Assembly (NCBI GenBank): GCA_964236465.1
Contig: CAXSBZ010000014.1
Location: 1-64,000, forward strand
Source of the DNA: Mucilaginibacter_A sp964236465
GTDB lineage: Bacteria > Bacteroidota > Bacteroidia > Sphingobacteriales > Sphingobacteriaceae
Length of the DNA: 64,000 bases
Reading direction: 5' to 3'
Shown: piece by piece, positions 7,519-15,369 of the stretch
Numbering within the stretch: the stretch's first letter is position 1
Layout: the number at the start of each line of letters is the position of its first letter
Notes under the pieces: generated by a model
Told to the model about the DNA's origin: nothing
Database searches by the model: none
What the model saw: the letters and a program-made list of their open reading frames with translations, nothing else
Made by a program: the position numbers and the translations under genes

Positions 7519-8541
7519 ATGAAAAATTACTGCTTTTTTGTTCTTTTCTTTTTTTGTTTTTCCACTAATCTTCAGGCACAAAAAATACAATTGCTGCAAC
7601 AGGATACCGCAACCAGCATCAGGGGATTATCGGTTGTGGATAACCAGGTGGCTTGGGCAAGCGGGAGCAAAGGGCATGTTGCCATCACCACAAACGGCGG
7701 CAAAACCTGGAGCTGGCAGCAGGTGAAAGGTTTTGAAAAAAGTGATTTTAGGGATGTAGAAGCGTTTTCTGGTAAAGAAGCCATTATTATGAGTTCGGGT
7801 ACGCCGGCTTTAATCATGAAAACTACGGATGCTGGTGCCAGCTGGAAAGTAGTTTATCGCAATGATGATAAAGCTTGGTTTTTGGATGAAATGACTTTTG
7901 TCAGCAAAAAGCACGGTTATATTTTGGGCGATCCGGTAGCCGGAAAATTTGTATTGCTTGAAACAAAGAACGGAGGAGAAAGCTGGAAGCCAGTGGTTGA
8001 TTTACCTTCAGCATTGCCGGATGAAGCCGCATTTGCAGCCAGCGGGACCGGGATCATCCAGGAACCTTACAGCCGCAATTTCTATTTTGTTAGCGGAGGG
8101 AAAGTTTCGCGGGTTTTTATTTATAGGAAAGGGAAATTTTACAGTGAGCACATTCCGTTGAAGCAGGGATTGCCAAGCCAGGGTGCATTTTCTGTAGCGG
8201 CAGGTGGTGCCAGGCTTGTGATTGTTGGCGGCGATTATCAGCATCCTGAAAACAGGGATTCAGTTGCCTGTTTTTATGATGGTAAAAAAGGTAAAATCAG
8301 CAACAAAAATATTCGGTTGAGTAATACACAGCCTCGGGGTTTTCAATCTTGTGTTAGTTTTTTGGGAGGAAATGTTTTTCTGTCAACAGGTACATCCGGC
8401 ACAAATATTTCTCGTGATGGCGGCGAAAATTGGCAGGCAATTGATGCCAGCAGCTTTAATGTTTGCCAGAAAGCTAAGCACGGAAATGTAGTTTTTTTGG
8501 CTGGTGATCATGGCAAAATAGCTCAATTTATAAATCATTAG
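7519..8541 (+). CDS. Exported YCF48-like / BNR-type beta-propeller protein
   Basis: About 340 residues. The ATG at 7519 starts a signal peptide ending in LQAQ; a TTG three codons earlier is less likely. Repeated blades with the Asp-box pattern are visible: VAITTNGGKTWSWQQV, LIMKTTDAGASWKVV, LETKNGGESWKPV and ISRDGGENWQAI. The fold matches the YCF48/BNR sialidase-like propellers that are common as secreted proteins in Bacteroidota. No catalytic residues of sialidases can be assigned, so function is unknown. It stands alone between two tRNA genes. Confidence 0.75.
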   Translation: MKNYCFFVLFFFCFSTNLQAQKIQLLQQDTATSIRGLSVVDNQVAWASGSKGHVAITTNGGKTWSWQQVKGFEKSDFRDVEAFSGKEAIIMSSGTPALIMKTTDAGASWKVVYRNDDKAWFLDEMTFVSKKHGYILGDPVAGKFVLLETKNGGESWKPVVDLPSALPDEAAFAASGTGIIQEPYSRNFYFVSGGKVSRVFIYRKGKFYSEHIPLKQGLPSQGAFSVAAGGARLVIVGGDYQHPENRDSVACFYDGKKGKISNKNIRLSNTQPRGFQSCVSFLGGNVFLSTGTSGTNISRDGGENWQAIDASSFNVCQKAKHGNVVFLAGDHGKIAQFINH

Positions 8542-8591
8542 CCTGATAATAAACCAGTTGATTTTTTATCAAAAAAAATTAGGATTTAGCC

Positions 8592-8622
8592 TTGCAGCAA
8601 AATATTAAAACGCCTATATTTG
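8592..8622 (+). promoter_or_regulatory. Promoter of tRNA-Lys
   Basis: TTG at 8592-8594 and TATATTTG at 8615-8622, 20 bases apart, match the Bacteroidota -33 TTG / -7 TAnnTTTG promoter. The tRNA begins 26 bases further on. Confidence 0.75.
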
Positions 8623-8648
8623 CACCACTTTAACGGGAAACGTTAAAT

Positions 8649-8721
8649 GATTTCGTAGCTCAGCTGGTAGAGCATAACACTTTTAATGTTGGGGTCCTGG
8701 GTTCGAATCCCAGCGGGATCA
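8649..8721 (+). tRNA. tRNA-Lys (anticodon UUU)
   Basis: 73 bases. The acceptor GATTTCG pairs with CGGGATC, with discriminator A. The D arm is GCTCAGCTGGTAGAGC, the anticodon loop CTTTTAA lies on the TAACA/TGTTG stem, and the T arm CCTGGGTTCGAATCCCAG is canonical. Confidence 0.97.
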
Positions 8722-8722
8722 C

Positions 8723-8754
8723 AAAATAGCCTTCCAACGAAGGCTATTTTTGTT
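8723..8754 (+). terminator. Terminator after tRNA-Lys
   Basis: AAAATAGCCTTC (8723-8734) pairs with GAAGGCTATTTT (8739-8750) around a four-base loop, followed by TGTTTT. Confidence 0.85.
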
Positions 8755-8834
8755 TTAGCCAATTTTATTTTCTTCGGATAAACAGTCAAACAATACAGTT
8801 TTGCTTTTGGAGAAGTGAAAAATAATATTGCGCC

Positions 8835-9326
8835 TCAGCCTTTTGCCTTTTTCCATTCGGCTTTTAGGAGTTTATATTGATCCAAGTTTTCGGCTTGCTG
8901 CCATCGTTCATAAAAAACGGCAGCTGCTTTGGCTTTTTCTGGGTCGCCGGTGCCGCGTTCCAATAATTCATAATCCTTTTGCTGATCGTACTTTTTGCCG
9001 CCTTTGTAATTGGCATAACGGCGCGCCCGGGTAAAACCCATTTGCAAATATTTCCGGGCCATATCGGCACCTGCAAATTCTCCTTTTTGCAGATAATCCA
9101 AAAACAATCCATGAATTTTCTGACTGCTTGCTGCTGCAATTTCGCTGGTTTTAAACCGCCAGTATTGCCCGATCTCGCTTTTATAAGGTTCGCAAATCAA
9201 AACGCCCTGCTCGCCTTTGCCCACACGGTATTTTTCCGGTTCCTGCCGATAATCTACATCGGGCAGCCAGGCATAAGTGGTTTTATCAAAATTGAGGTAA
9301 GATGGTTTGGTCGTCATGCAGTTCAA
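8835..9326 (-). CDS. DUF4385 family protein
   Basis: 163 residues, soluble, no signal peptide. The sequence carries YAWLPDVDYRQEPEKYRVGKG near the N-terminus and the basic stretch GFTRARRYANYKGGKKYD, features of DUF4385, a small family of unknown function. A second ATG at 9317 is an equally good start. It stands alone on the minus strand, with the GA-form repeat pair upstream. Confidence 0.7.
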   Translation of the reverse strand: MNCMTTKPSYLNFDKTTYAWLPDVDYRQEPEKYRVGKGEQGVLICEPYKSEIGQYWRFKTSEIAAASSQKIHGLFLDYLQKGEFAGADMARKYLQMGFTRARRYANYKGGKKYDQQKDYELLERGTGDPEKAKAAAVFYERWQQAENLDQYKLLKAEWKKAKG

Positions 9327-9373
9327 AATTCAGTTTAATTTTTTAAACAAAAACCTGAAAATGTATTTTTTAG

Positions 9374-9388
9374 AATGCTTCTTTTATC
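9374..9388 (-). repeat. Dispersed 15-mer, GA form, left half of an inverted pair
   Basis: On the minus strand this reads GATAAAAGAAGCATT, preceded by TTTTATGCC. It faces the copy at 9446-9460 with 57 bases between them. Confidence 0.85.
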
Positions 9389-9445
9389 GGCATAAAATTG
9401 GGCTTGATCGGATTTCATACAAAACCTTTTCGCTGATTTTAGGGC

Positions 9446-9460
9446 GATAAAAGAAGCATC
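9446..9460 (+). repeat. Dispersed 15-mer, GA form, right half of an inverted pair
   Basis: GATAAAAGAAGCATC with the full flank ATTTTAGGGC immediately before it (9436-9445). Confidence 0.9.
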
Positions 9461-9519
9461 CGCAATTTTAATAATTGGAATTTGTGGCAGCCAAAATTAA
9501 TTTTTAAGGATTACAGTTA

Positions 9520-9527
9520 TAACTTTG
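9520..9527 (+). promoter_or_regulatory. Possible -7 box for the amidase gene
   Basis: TAACTTTG fits TAnnTTTG and lies 24 bases before the ATG at 9552. No convincing -33 element is visible. Confidence 0.4.
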
Positions 9528-9551
9528 CAGCCTTATATTTTACTGTTAAAT

Positions 9552-10358
9552 ATGTTCCGGCTGTCCAAAATATTGATTTTCAATAGTTTTATCCTGCTTT
9601 CGTCCTTGTTTCATTTTTACTTTCCGCCAAAAAATACGGTAAACGCAGCAGAATTCCGTTTTAAAACGATTGTGATCGATCCGGGGCATGGCGGAAAAGA
9701 CCCGGGCGCACGCGGTGACTTTTCGTTGGAAAAGAATGTGGCACTGTCCATCGGCAAAAAACTACAAAAAGCATTGCAGGTAGATTTGCCGGATGTACAA
9801 GTAATCATGACGCGGTCCGGCGATCAGTTTATCGAACTAAACCAACGTTCAGAAATCGCGAATAAAAACCACGCCAACTTGTTTATTTCGATCCATTGCA
9901 ATTCCTCGCCCGAAGAAAGCGCGCTGCCCAAACAAAACGGTGCGCTGGTGCTGGTGTACGGTTATCACCGCAAAGGCGAACAAATGGAGGCGATCCGGGA
10001 AAATGCTTCCATCTACAAAGAAAAAAACTACAAGCAAAAATATACGGATTACGGCAGCGATGCTTCTACCAACATGATTATCCTGAATGCTTATATGCAG
10101 AAATACCGCAAGCAAAGTATCCTTTTTGGTGATTTGTTGCTGCATGAATTTAAAAAACATGATCATCGCCGCGTGATTGGGTTGAAGGAGCAAGGCGTGC
10201 TGGTGCTGGCCCACAGCGCAATGCCGTCGGTTTTGGTAGAAACGGGTTTTATCAACAATCCGATCGAAGAAAAATACCTGAATTCGGGCAGCGGGCAGCA
10301 GGAAATTGTGCAGTCTGTTTTGCGTTCGGTAAAACGCTATATCGATAAACGGTCGTAG
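9552..10358 (+). CDS. N-acetylmuramoyl-L-alanine amidase (AmiC/Amidase_3 family)
   Basis: About 268 residues. It cleaves the bond between N-acetylmuramic acid and the stem peptide of peptidoglycan. An N-terminal hydrophobic signal or anchor (ILIFNSFILLSSLFHFYF) precedes the catalytic domain with the zinc motifs IVIDPGHGGKDPGARG, FSLEKNVAL and LFISIHCNSSPEE, and the terminal PSVLVETGFINNPIEEKYL that supplies the catalytic Glu. No LysM or SPOR domain is present. An upstream TTG falls inside the likely -7 box and was not chosen. Confidence 0.9.
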   Translation: MFRLSKILIFNSFILLSSLFHFYFPPKNTVNAAEFRFKTIVIDPGHGGKDPGARGDFSLEKNVALSIGKKLQKALQVDLPDVQVIMTRSGDQFIELNQRSEIANKNHANLFISIHCNSSPEESALPKQNGALVLVYGYHRKGEQMEAIRENASIYKEKNYKQKYTDYGSDASTNMIILNAYMQKYRKQSILFGDLLLHEFKKHDHRRVIGLKEQGVLVLAHSAMPSVLVETGFINNPIEEKYLNSGSGQQEIVQSVLRSVKRYIDKRS

Positions 10359-10380
10359 ATTTTGTTGACAATTTTAGGCC

Positions 10381-10395
10381 GATAAAAACAGTATC
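10381..10395 (+). repeat. Dispersed 15-mer, AC form
   Basis: GATAAAAACAGTATC with the full flank ATTTTAGGCC (10371-10380), 22 bases after the amidase stop. Confidence 0.9.
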
Positions 10396-10490
10396 TGATT
10401 TAAATTTCTTCTGTAATGAAAGCATAAATCTCAGCATAAATAAAACAGCTTTTGCCAAAACCTGTTAACCATAAAAATCAAAATATAAAA

Positions 10491-11027
10491 ATGGATAGTA
10501 TCAATCAAAACCAACCAGAAGATAATTTTAAAAGTTTGGCCGGCCAGGAAGCACTGAAAAAGATGAAAGAGATTGCGGAAGCAACGAAATCGTGTTTTTT
10601 TTGTACGGATATTAAAACCGGTTCGCCGATGTCAGTAAGGCCAATGGCTGCCCAGCAAGTGGATGATGAAGGTAATTTTTGGTTTTTGAGCAGCAACGAC
10701 AGCCATAAAGATGCTGAAATAAAGCAGGATGCCCATGTGCAGCTGTTGTTTCAGGAAACTCATCATTCCGGTTTTTTGAGCGTTTACGGCGCGGCAAGTA
10801 TCAGTGCTGATAAAGAAAAAATTAAAGAATTGTGGGAGCCGATCTTGAAAACCTGGTTTACTGGTGGCGTTGATGATCCGCGCATCAGTGTGATCAAAAT
10901 AAAGCCGATGGATGCTTATTATTGGGATAATAAACACGGCAATGCGGTTGCTTTTGTAAAAATGGCTGTTGGTGCCGTGATTGGTAAAACTTTGGATGAT
11001 ACGGTAGAAGGTGAACTTAAAATTTAA
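10491..11027 (+). CDS. Pyridoxamine 5'-phosphate oxidase-like protein (general stress protein 26 type)
   Basis: 178 residues from the ATG at 10491. A split-barrel flavin-binding fold is suggested by MKEIAEATKSCFFCTDI, SVRPMAAQQVDDEGNFWFLS, SNDSHKDAEIKQDAHVQLLF and YGAASISADKEKIKELW. It belongs with the Pyridox_ox_3 / general stress protein group, whose members bind FMN or F420 and for which no substrate is established. The TAA stop (11025-11027) is part of the flank of the AC-form repeat that follows. Confidence 0.8.
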   Translation: MDSINQNQPEDNFKSLAGQEALKKMKEIAEATKSCFFCTDIKTGSPMSVRPMAAQQVDDEGNFWFLSSNDSHKDAEIKQDAHVQLLFQETHHSGFLSVYGAASISADKEKIKELWEPILKTWFTGGVDDPRISVIKIKPMDAYYWDNKHGNAVAFVKMAVGAVIGKTLDDTVEGELKI

Positions 11028-11030
11028 GGT

Positions 11031-11045
11031 GATAAAAACAGCATC
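11031..11045 (+). repeat. Dispersed 15-mer, AC form, directly after a stop codon
   Basis: GATAAAAACAGCATC preceded by AATTTAAGGT; the TAA in this flank is the stop codon of the preceding gene. Confidence 0.9.
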
Positions 11046-11086
11046 CTGTTAAATTTATCATAGCCGATTTTTTTTCGGCATCGTAT

Positions 11087-11122
11087 AAGGCTTTGTTCAA
11101 CTGTTTGAGCAAAGCCTTTACT
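11087..11122 (+). terminator. Terminator between the PNPOx-like gene and the glycosyltransferase
   Basis: AAGGCTTTG (11087-11095) pairs with CAAAGCCTT (11110-11118), followed by TACTGTTTTTT. Confidence 0.75.
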
Positions 11123-11129
11123 GTTTTTT

Positions 11130-12041
11130 ATGCACCTCGTTTCCATCATCACTGTAAATTATAACCAGCCGGAAGTAACGGAAGCGTTGCTGCAATCTAT
11201 CCTTAGCAAAAACGATTATTCTGAAATCCAAATGATTGTGGTGGATAACGGCAGCCATACAAATCAGGTTCCGGTTTGGAAGAGTAAATTTCCTTGGGTG
11301 CATTTTGTAAGATCAGAAGTTAATTTGGGTTTTGCCGGAGGGAATAATTTGGGTATGCGCGAAGCAACTGGCGATTACCTTTTTTTGATCAATAACGATA
11401 CGGAAGTAACACCCGGACTGATCAGCAAGCTGGCAAACCAACTGGAAAAAAACCCGCAAATCGGGATTATTTCGCCTAAAATAAGATATTTTGAAGCACC
11501 TGATACGTTGCAGTATGCCGGTTTTACGAAGATGAATTATTACAGTGCGCGCAATAGTTGCATCGGTCAGTTTGAAAAAGACAATGGCCAGTACGACCAC
11601 CTCACCGGAAAAACAGGTTTTGCACACGGCGCGGCGATGATGGTACGCAGATGTGCGCTGAAAAAAGCCGGATTGATGCCCGAGCAATTCTTTTTATATT
11701 ATGAAGAATTGGATTGGTGCGATCATTTTAAACGTGCAGGTTATGAAATTTGGGTAGATATGCAGGCTGTGATTTACCACAAGGAATCGGTTTCGGTAGG
11801 TAAAAACAGTATGCTGAAAACCTATTTTATAAACCGGAACCGCCTATTGTATATCCGCCGGAATGCGCCGTTTTTTAAACGAAAAATTTTTTACATTCAC
11901 TTTTTGCTTTTGGTGATGCCGCGAAATATGCTGGCTTACGTAAAGGAAAATAAAACTGCTTATGTGATGGTAATGTTGCGTTCTATTTGGTGGAACCTGA
12001 CTAATCAGAAGAGTAGTCATCATTTAGGTTATCCGGTGTAA
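11130..12041 (+). CDS. Family 2 glycosyltransferase, rhamnosyltransferase-like
   Basis: 303 residues. The GT-A fold begins VSIITVNYNQPEVTEALLQS and has the nucleotide-sugar segment MIVVDNGSHT, then NLGFAGGNNLGMREATGDY, the DxD-type metal motif NNDTEV and the acceptor-site YYEELDWCDHFKRAGYEI. This layout is typical of WbbL/RfbF-like transferases building cell-surface polysaccharide. There is a short hydrophobic C-terminus. The next gene, another glycosyltransferase, starts 5 bases after the stop. An AC-form repeat encodes VGKNSM (11799-11813). Confidence 0.9.
   Translation: MHLVSIITVNYNQPEVTEALLQSILSKNDYSEIQMIVVDNGSHTNQVPVWKSKFPWVHFVRSEVNLGFAGGNNLGMREATGDYLFLINNDTEVTPGLISKLANQLEKNPQIGIISPKIRYFEAPDTLQYAGFTKMNYYSARNSCIGQFEKDNGQYDHLTGKTGFAHGAAMMVRRCALKKAGLMPEQFFLYYEELDWCDHFKRAGYEIWVDMQAVIYHKESVSVGKNSMLKTYFINRNRLLYIRRNAPFFKRKIFYIHFLLLVMPRNMLAYVKENKTAYVMVMLRSIWWNLTNQKSSHHLGYPV
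11799..11813 (+). repeat. Dispersed 15-mer, AC form, intragenic
   Basis: GGTAAAAACAGTATG, in frame as GKNSM in the first glycosyltransferase. Confidence 0.75.
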
Positions 12042-12046
12042 ACCAG

Positions 12047-13216
12047 ATGATTGCGTTTTTCTGGATCAGCATATTTATTATTTTCTACGCCTTTATCGGT
12101 TACGGTATCGTTTTGTTTTTTCTGGTAAAAGTATGTCGGATTTTCAGGGGTAAAAGAAGCATCAGCACCAAAGCTTCCACCGCTTTGCCCACCTGCACGC
12201 TAATTGTTGCGGCTTACAATGAACAGGATTTTATGGCCGAAAAAATAAAAAATACTTTAGCTTTAAATTACCCAAAAGCTCAACTCAGCTTTCTGTTTAT
12301 CACGGATGGTTCAACGGATCAAACGCCGGAAATCATCAGTCAGCATCCCGAAATAAAACTGATGCATAGCCCAAACCGCCAAGGTAAAATTGCCGCCGTG
12401 CAGCGTGCTGTAGCGGCGGTAACTACCGAAATCATGGTTTTTACAGATGCCAACACTTTTTTAAACCCGGATGCGCTGATCAAACTTTGCCGCCATTATG
12501 CCGATCCGAAAGTAGGAGCAGTGGCCGGAGAAAAGCGTGTGCATATTGAAGAAAATGCGGATGCTACGGCCGGTGAAGGTTTTTATTGGAAGTACGAATC
12601 CAAGCTGAAAATCTGGGATTCTGAACTGAATTCTGTAGTTGGTGCCGCCGGAGAATTATTTAGTGTAAAAACAGCGTTGTATGAACCCGTGCATCCCGAC
12701 AGCATCATCGATGATTTTATGATCTCGATGCTGATTGCCAAAAAAGGTTATCGAATTGTTTATGAACCGGAAGCTTATGCCACCGAAACATCTTCTGCAA
12801 ATATCCAAGAAGAACTAAAACGGAAAATCAGGATTGCTGCCGGCGGTTTGCAATCCATTATCCGGCTTAAAAGTTTGCTGCTGCCGATTAGCCAACCGCT
12901 GCTTTCCTTTCAATACATTAGCCACCGCGTGCTGCGCTGGACGGTTGTGCCTTTCCTGATGATCGCAGTTTTTTTATTGAATATCTTCATCGTTGCCCAA
13001 ACACATTTATTGATTTATGAGCTTCTTTTATCGGCACAAATCCTGTTTTACAGTGCTGCATTTTTGGGCTGGCTATTGGAAAAACAACAGATTAAAATCA
13101 AAGCTTTGTTTATCCCGTATTATTTTGGGGTGATGAATTATGCCGTCATCGCCGGGATTTTCAGGTATTTATTTGGAGAGCAAAGTGTCGCTTGGGAGAA
13201 GGCAAAGCGGAAGTAG
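12047..13216 (+). CDS. Membrane-bound family 2 glycosyltransferase (polysaccharide synthase type)
   Basis: 389 residues. One N-terminal membrane helix (residues 1-30) is followed by a cytosolic GT-A domain with LIVAAYNEQDFMAEKI, FITDGSTDQTPEI, VFTDANTFLNPDA and EKRVHIEEN. Three C-terminal hydrophobic segments end the protein, as in hyaluronan/chitin/poly-GlcNAc synthase-like enzymes. SIIDDFMISMLIAKKGYRIV provides the ED-type catalytic region (here DD). The usual QxxRW motif is replaced by KRKIRIAAGG. It probably acts with the preceding transferase in surface glycan assembly. A GA-form repeat encodes GKRSIS near residue 37. Confidence 0.88.
   Translation: MIAFFWISIFIIFYAFIGYGIVLFFLVKVCRIFRGKRSISTKASTALPTCTLIVAAYNEQDFMAEKIKNTLALNYPKAQLSFLFITDGSTDQTPEIISQHPEIKLMHSPNRQGKIAAVQRAVAAVTTEIMVFTDANTFLNPDALIKLCRHYADPKVGAVAGEKRVHIEENADATAGEGFYWKYESKLKIWDSELNSVVGAAGELFSVKTALYEPVHPDSIIDDFMISMLIAKKGYRIVYEPEAYATETSSANIQEELKRKIRIAAGGLQSIIRLKSLLLPISQPLLSFQYISHRVLRWTVVPFLMIAVFLLNIFIVAQTHLLIYELLLSAQILFYSAAFLGWLLEKQQIKIKALFIPYYFGVMNYAVIAGIFRYLFGEQSVAWEKAKRK
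12149..12163 (+). repeat. Dispersed 15-mer, GA form, intragenic
   Basis: GGTAAAAGAAGCATC preceded by TTTTCAGG, in frame as GKRSI in the membrane glycosyltransferase. Confidence 0.8.
13018..13032 (-). repeat. Dispersed 15-mer, degenerate GA form, intragenic
   Basis: On the minus strand this reads GATAAAAGAAGCTCA; the last bases diverge. It is antisense in the glycosyltransferase gene (ELLLSA). Confidence 0.55.
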
Positions 13217-13235
13217 AGTTGTTCTTATACAAACT

Positions 13236-13646
13236 TTATTTTTTGGCTAACTTTGTCCAATCTTCAATATTAATGTTGTCAATCCTACTTAGATGATCAA
13301 CATTATTGGTTACCATAATCATATTGTTTGCAATAGATGTAGCACCAATCAAAATATCAAAATCATCTATTAATAATCCTTGCTTTCTTAGTTTTGCTTT
13401 TTCTTTAGCGTAAATATCTAATGAGTTGAAAATAGGAACGACTGCAAACTTGGGGATAAATGCTTCTACAATTATTCTCATATCTTCAATTGTTTTGCTG
13501 TTTTCGATACTATACTTTAATTCAGCAACCGTCATTTCCGAAATAAAACAATTTTGTTTTCCAACTTCGGTTATTTTTTCTTTTAAATTGTATTGTCCTT
13601 TAATATAGAAAATACAAATATTGGTATCAAACAAATACTTTTTCAA
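13236..13646 (-). CDS. PIN-domain toxin, VapC family
   Basis: 136 residues. The PIN ribonuclease fold is indicated by LFDTNICIFYIKG (first acidic residue), ISEMTVAELKYSIE (second), DDFDILIGATSIANN (third) and VTNNVDHLSRI. VapC toxins cleave RNA, often initiator tRNA, and are held inactive by a partner antitoxin. The gene follows the 81-residue partner with an ATGA overlap. The pair lacks any copy of the dispersed repeat and is AT-richer than its neighbours, which fits acquisition by transfer. Confidence 0.9.
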   Translation of the reverse strand: MKKYLFDTNICIFYIKGQYNLKEKITEVGKQNCFISEMTVAELKYSIENSKTIEDMRIIVEAFIPKFAVVPIFNSLDIYAKEKAKLRKQGLLIDDFDILIGATSIANNMIMVTNNVDHLSRIDNINIEDWTKLAKK

Positions 13647-13888
13647 AATGATTCTATCTTTCGGTTAAATACTCTTGATTCCCGTAGTTCAGCAATAATA
13701 TCTTCGGCACTTTCTTCTGATTTATAAGCACCAAACAAAGATTCTAAACTTATTTCTGGCACTGTTTCTTTTTCTTTCAATGATTGTGAAAGCTTAGAAA
13801 TTAAATCAAGCTTACTATCGGAATTTAGGTTTTTTAAAAAATCAAAGTAAAAACCTGCAAGGTCAGTAGGTTGCGTTGATGATATCAT
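13643..13888 (-). CDS. Putative antitoxin partner of the VapC toxin
   Basis: 81 residues, acidic in the C-terminal half. It is identified by position (4-base overlap upstream of the PIN-domain gene) and size rather than by a clear DNA-binding motif. The helical N-terminus DLAGFYFDFLKNLNSDSKLD and the tail ELRESRVFNRKIESF, a plausible toxin-wrapping segment, are typical of antitoxins from Bacteroidota. Such pairs usually repress their own promoter, which would lie in 13889-13960. Confidence 0.7.
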   Translation of the reverse strand: MISSTQPTDLAGFYFDFLKNLNSDSKLDLISKLSQSLKEKETVPEISLESLFGAYKSEESAEDIIAELRESRVFNRKIESF

Positions 13889-14028
13889 GATCGAATATTT
13901 TATTAAATTTAACGCTTTTAATTGAAAAATCAGTAGTACATTTTGGAAGTATTAAGTTTGCTGATTTTCCAGACTAACTTCTACATTTTTAAGTGCTGCA
14001 AAAAAGTATCTCCTTAAAATTTCAACAT

Positions 14029-14061
14029 AAAAAAGGCCATCTGTAGCAGACGGCCTTTTTT
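14029..14061 (-). terminator. Terminator of the dienelactone hydrolase gene
   Basis: AAAAAAGGCCATCTG (14029-14043) pairs with CAGACGGCCTTTTTT (14047-14061) with one mismatch and a three-base loop. On the minus strand it ends in a T run. Confidence 0.8.
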
Positions 14062-14082
14062 ATGTCAACAAAAAGAAAATTT

Positions 14083-14859
14083 TTATTGGGCAAAAATCTC
14101 ATTTAAAAACAGCTTCATGTGTTCCCAAGAGCGTTTTGCGGCCAGTTCATTATAAGCAGCACCTTTAGAATTATCGTTTCCCGCGTTCGGATCTGTAAAC
14201 GAGTGCACGGAATTGGCATAATAAATCATCTGCCAATCGGCTTTGCTATCGCGCATTTCCTGCTGAAAAGCCAAAACTTCTGTCTGCGGTTCATAGGGGT
14301 CGTCAGCACCATGGCAAACCAAAACTTTTGGCTTGATCGGCCCTGTTGCACGGCTGGCATCTTTCCCTAATCCGCCATGAAAAGAAACTACGCCACGCAC
14401 CGGGAAGTTGGCGCGGGCCATTTCCAGCACACCGCTTCCGCCAAAGCAAAAACCAACAGCCGCGATCCGCGAAGCATCAGCCCCGGATTTAATCAGTTGC
14501 TGCATAGCCAGATCAATGCGGTGCTGATACGCTTTATAATCTTTTTTGTAAAACCCCGCCAGTTTACCAGCATCAGCGGTATTTTTCGGATAGTTTCCTT
14601 CACCATAAATATCGGCTACAAAAGCATAATAACCCAGTTTGGCCAAGTTTTCCGCCGTTTCTTTGGCGTGTGCATCAATGCCCATCCAGGCGGGCAAAAC
14701 CAGTATCCCGGCTTTGTTTTGGGTTGAAGTTTGTGGTTGAATGGCAAATCCGTTCAGCTTCTGGTTGCCATCCTGATAAGCAACCGGTTTTAATTGTGCG
14801 GTTGAAAATTGCATGGTAGCTGCAAAGGTCAGGGCAATTAATACTATTTTTTTCATCAT
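14083..14859 (-). CDS. Dienelactone hydrolase family protein, exported
   Basis: 258 residues with a signal peptide (KIVLIALTFAATMQFSTAQ). The alpha/beta hydrolase nucleophile elbow reads AVGFCFGGSGVL, with the cysteine nucleophile typical of dienelactone hydrolases. VCHGADDPYEP carries the Asp region and NSVHSFTDP the catalytic His. The true substrate is unknown; the export signal is against a role in chlorocatechol breakdown. A pair of AC-form repeats in inverted orientation lies just upstream of the gene. Confidence 0.88.
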   Translation of the reverse strand: MMKKIVLIALTFAATMQFSTAQLKPVAYQDGNQKLNGFAIQPQTSTQNKAGILVLPAWMGIDAHAKETAENLAKLGYYAFVADIYGEGNYPKNTADAGKLAGFYKKDYKAYQHRIDLAMQQLIKSGADASRIAAVGFCFGGSGVLEMARANFPVRGVVSFHGGLGKDASRATGPIKPKVLVCHGADDPYEPQTEVLAFQQEMRDSKADWQMIYYANSVHSFTDPNAGNDNSKGAAYNELAAKRSWEHMKLFLNEIFAQ

Positions 14860-14873
14860 ATAGATTTTGTGCT

Positions 14874-14888
14874 GATAAAAACAGCATA
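14874..14888 (+). repeat. Dispersed 15-mer, AC form, left half of an inverted pair
   Basis: GATAAAAACAGCATA, 15 bases upstream of the dienelactone hydrolase start. It faces the copy at 14922-14936. Confidence 0.85.
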
Positions 14889-14921
14889 GCTGGAAATTGT
14901 TTCAAAAACCGTTTTGGAGCC

Positions 14922-14936
14922 GATGCTGTTTTTATC
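14922..14936 (-). repeat. Dispersed 15-mer, AC form, right half of an inverted pair
   Basis: On the minus strand this reads GATAAAAACAGCATC with flank ATTTTTAGGT. It is the last copy before a 4.4-kb stretch with none. Confidence 0.9.
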
Positions 14937-14959
14937 ACCTAAAAATTGGTATCTGTATA

Positions 14960-15353
14960 TTAAGGCAACTTGATTTTGAATAAACGAAAAGGATATTCAA
15001 CCTTATCCTGGCCACCATTGTATTTTTTGGTACGGTTGATTTGCGAGCAGATAAGATATAACTAACCATCATTGCCCACCGAAAAAGTATCCGGCCAGAT
15101 CAATCGTTTATCTTTCACCAGCGTTTCAAATCTGCCATCAGCCGTTACATAACGAATGGCTTTGTTGGGCGAATCAGACAAATAAATGTTGCCTTTATTG
15201 TCGGCAATAATACCATGCGAAATCCCGTTTTCGCACTTGTTGGGAAAGATCACAATGGGAGAGGTAGTTTCAAATTGCTGTTGGGGAAACGATGGTTCAA
15301 TATTGTATATCACTGCCGGTGCCTTTTTGTATCGGATTAAAACAAGTATTTAT
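14960..15353 (-). pseudogene. Remnant of a royal-jelly/yellow-type beta-propeller gene
   Basis: The minus-strand frame reads APAVIYNIEPSFPQQ, then GIIADNKGNIYLSDSPNKA and RLIWPDTFSVGNDG, an in-frame TAG (15059-15061), and continues LYLICSQINRTKKYNGGQDK to RLFKIKLP and a TAA at 14960. Uninterrupted, this is the C-terminal third of the MRJP/yellow family of secreted propellers (GPDGYLY...QI...LFRIKL). The N-terminal two thirds are missing, with an in-frame stop near 15350. So the gene is both 5'-truncated and interrupted by a nonsense codon. Confidence 0.75.
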
Positions 15354-15369
15354 TCTCATAAAAATTAAT

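Noticed and set aside
14960..15313. Treating the propeller fragment as a short intact gene of 83 codons
   Set aside because: The reading frame continues after the TAG into the expected family C-terminus and the N-terminal two thirds are absent, so it is better called a pseudogene.
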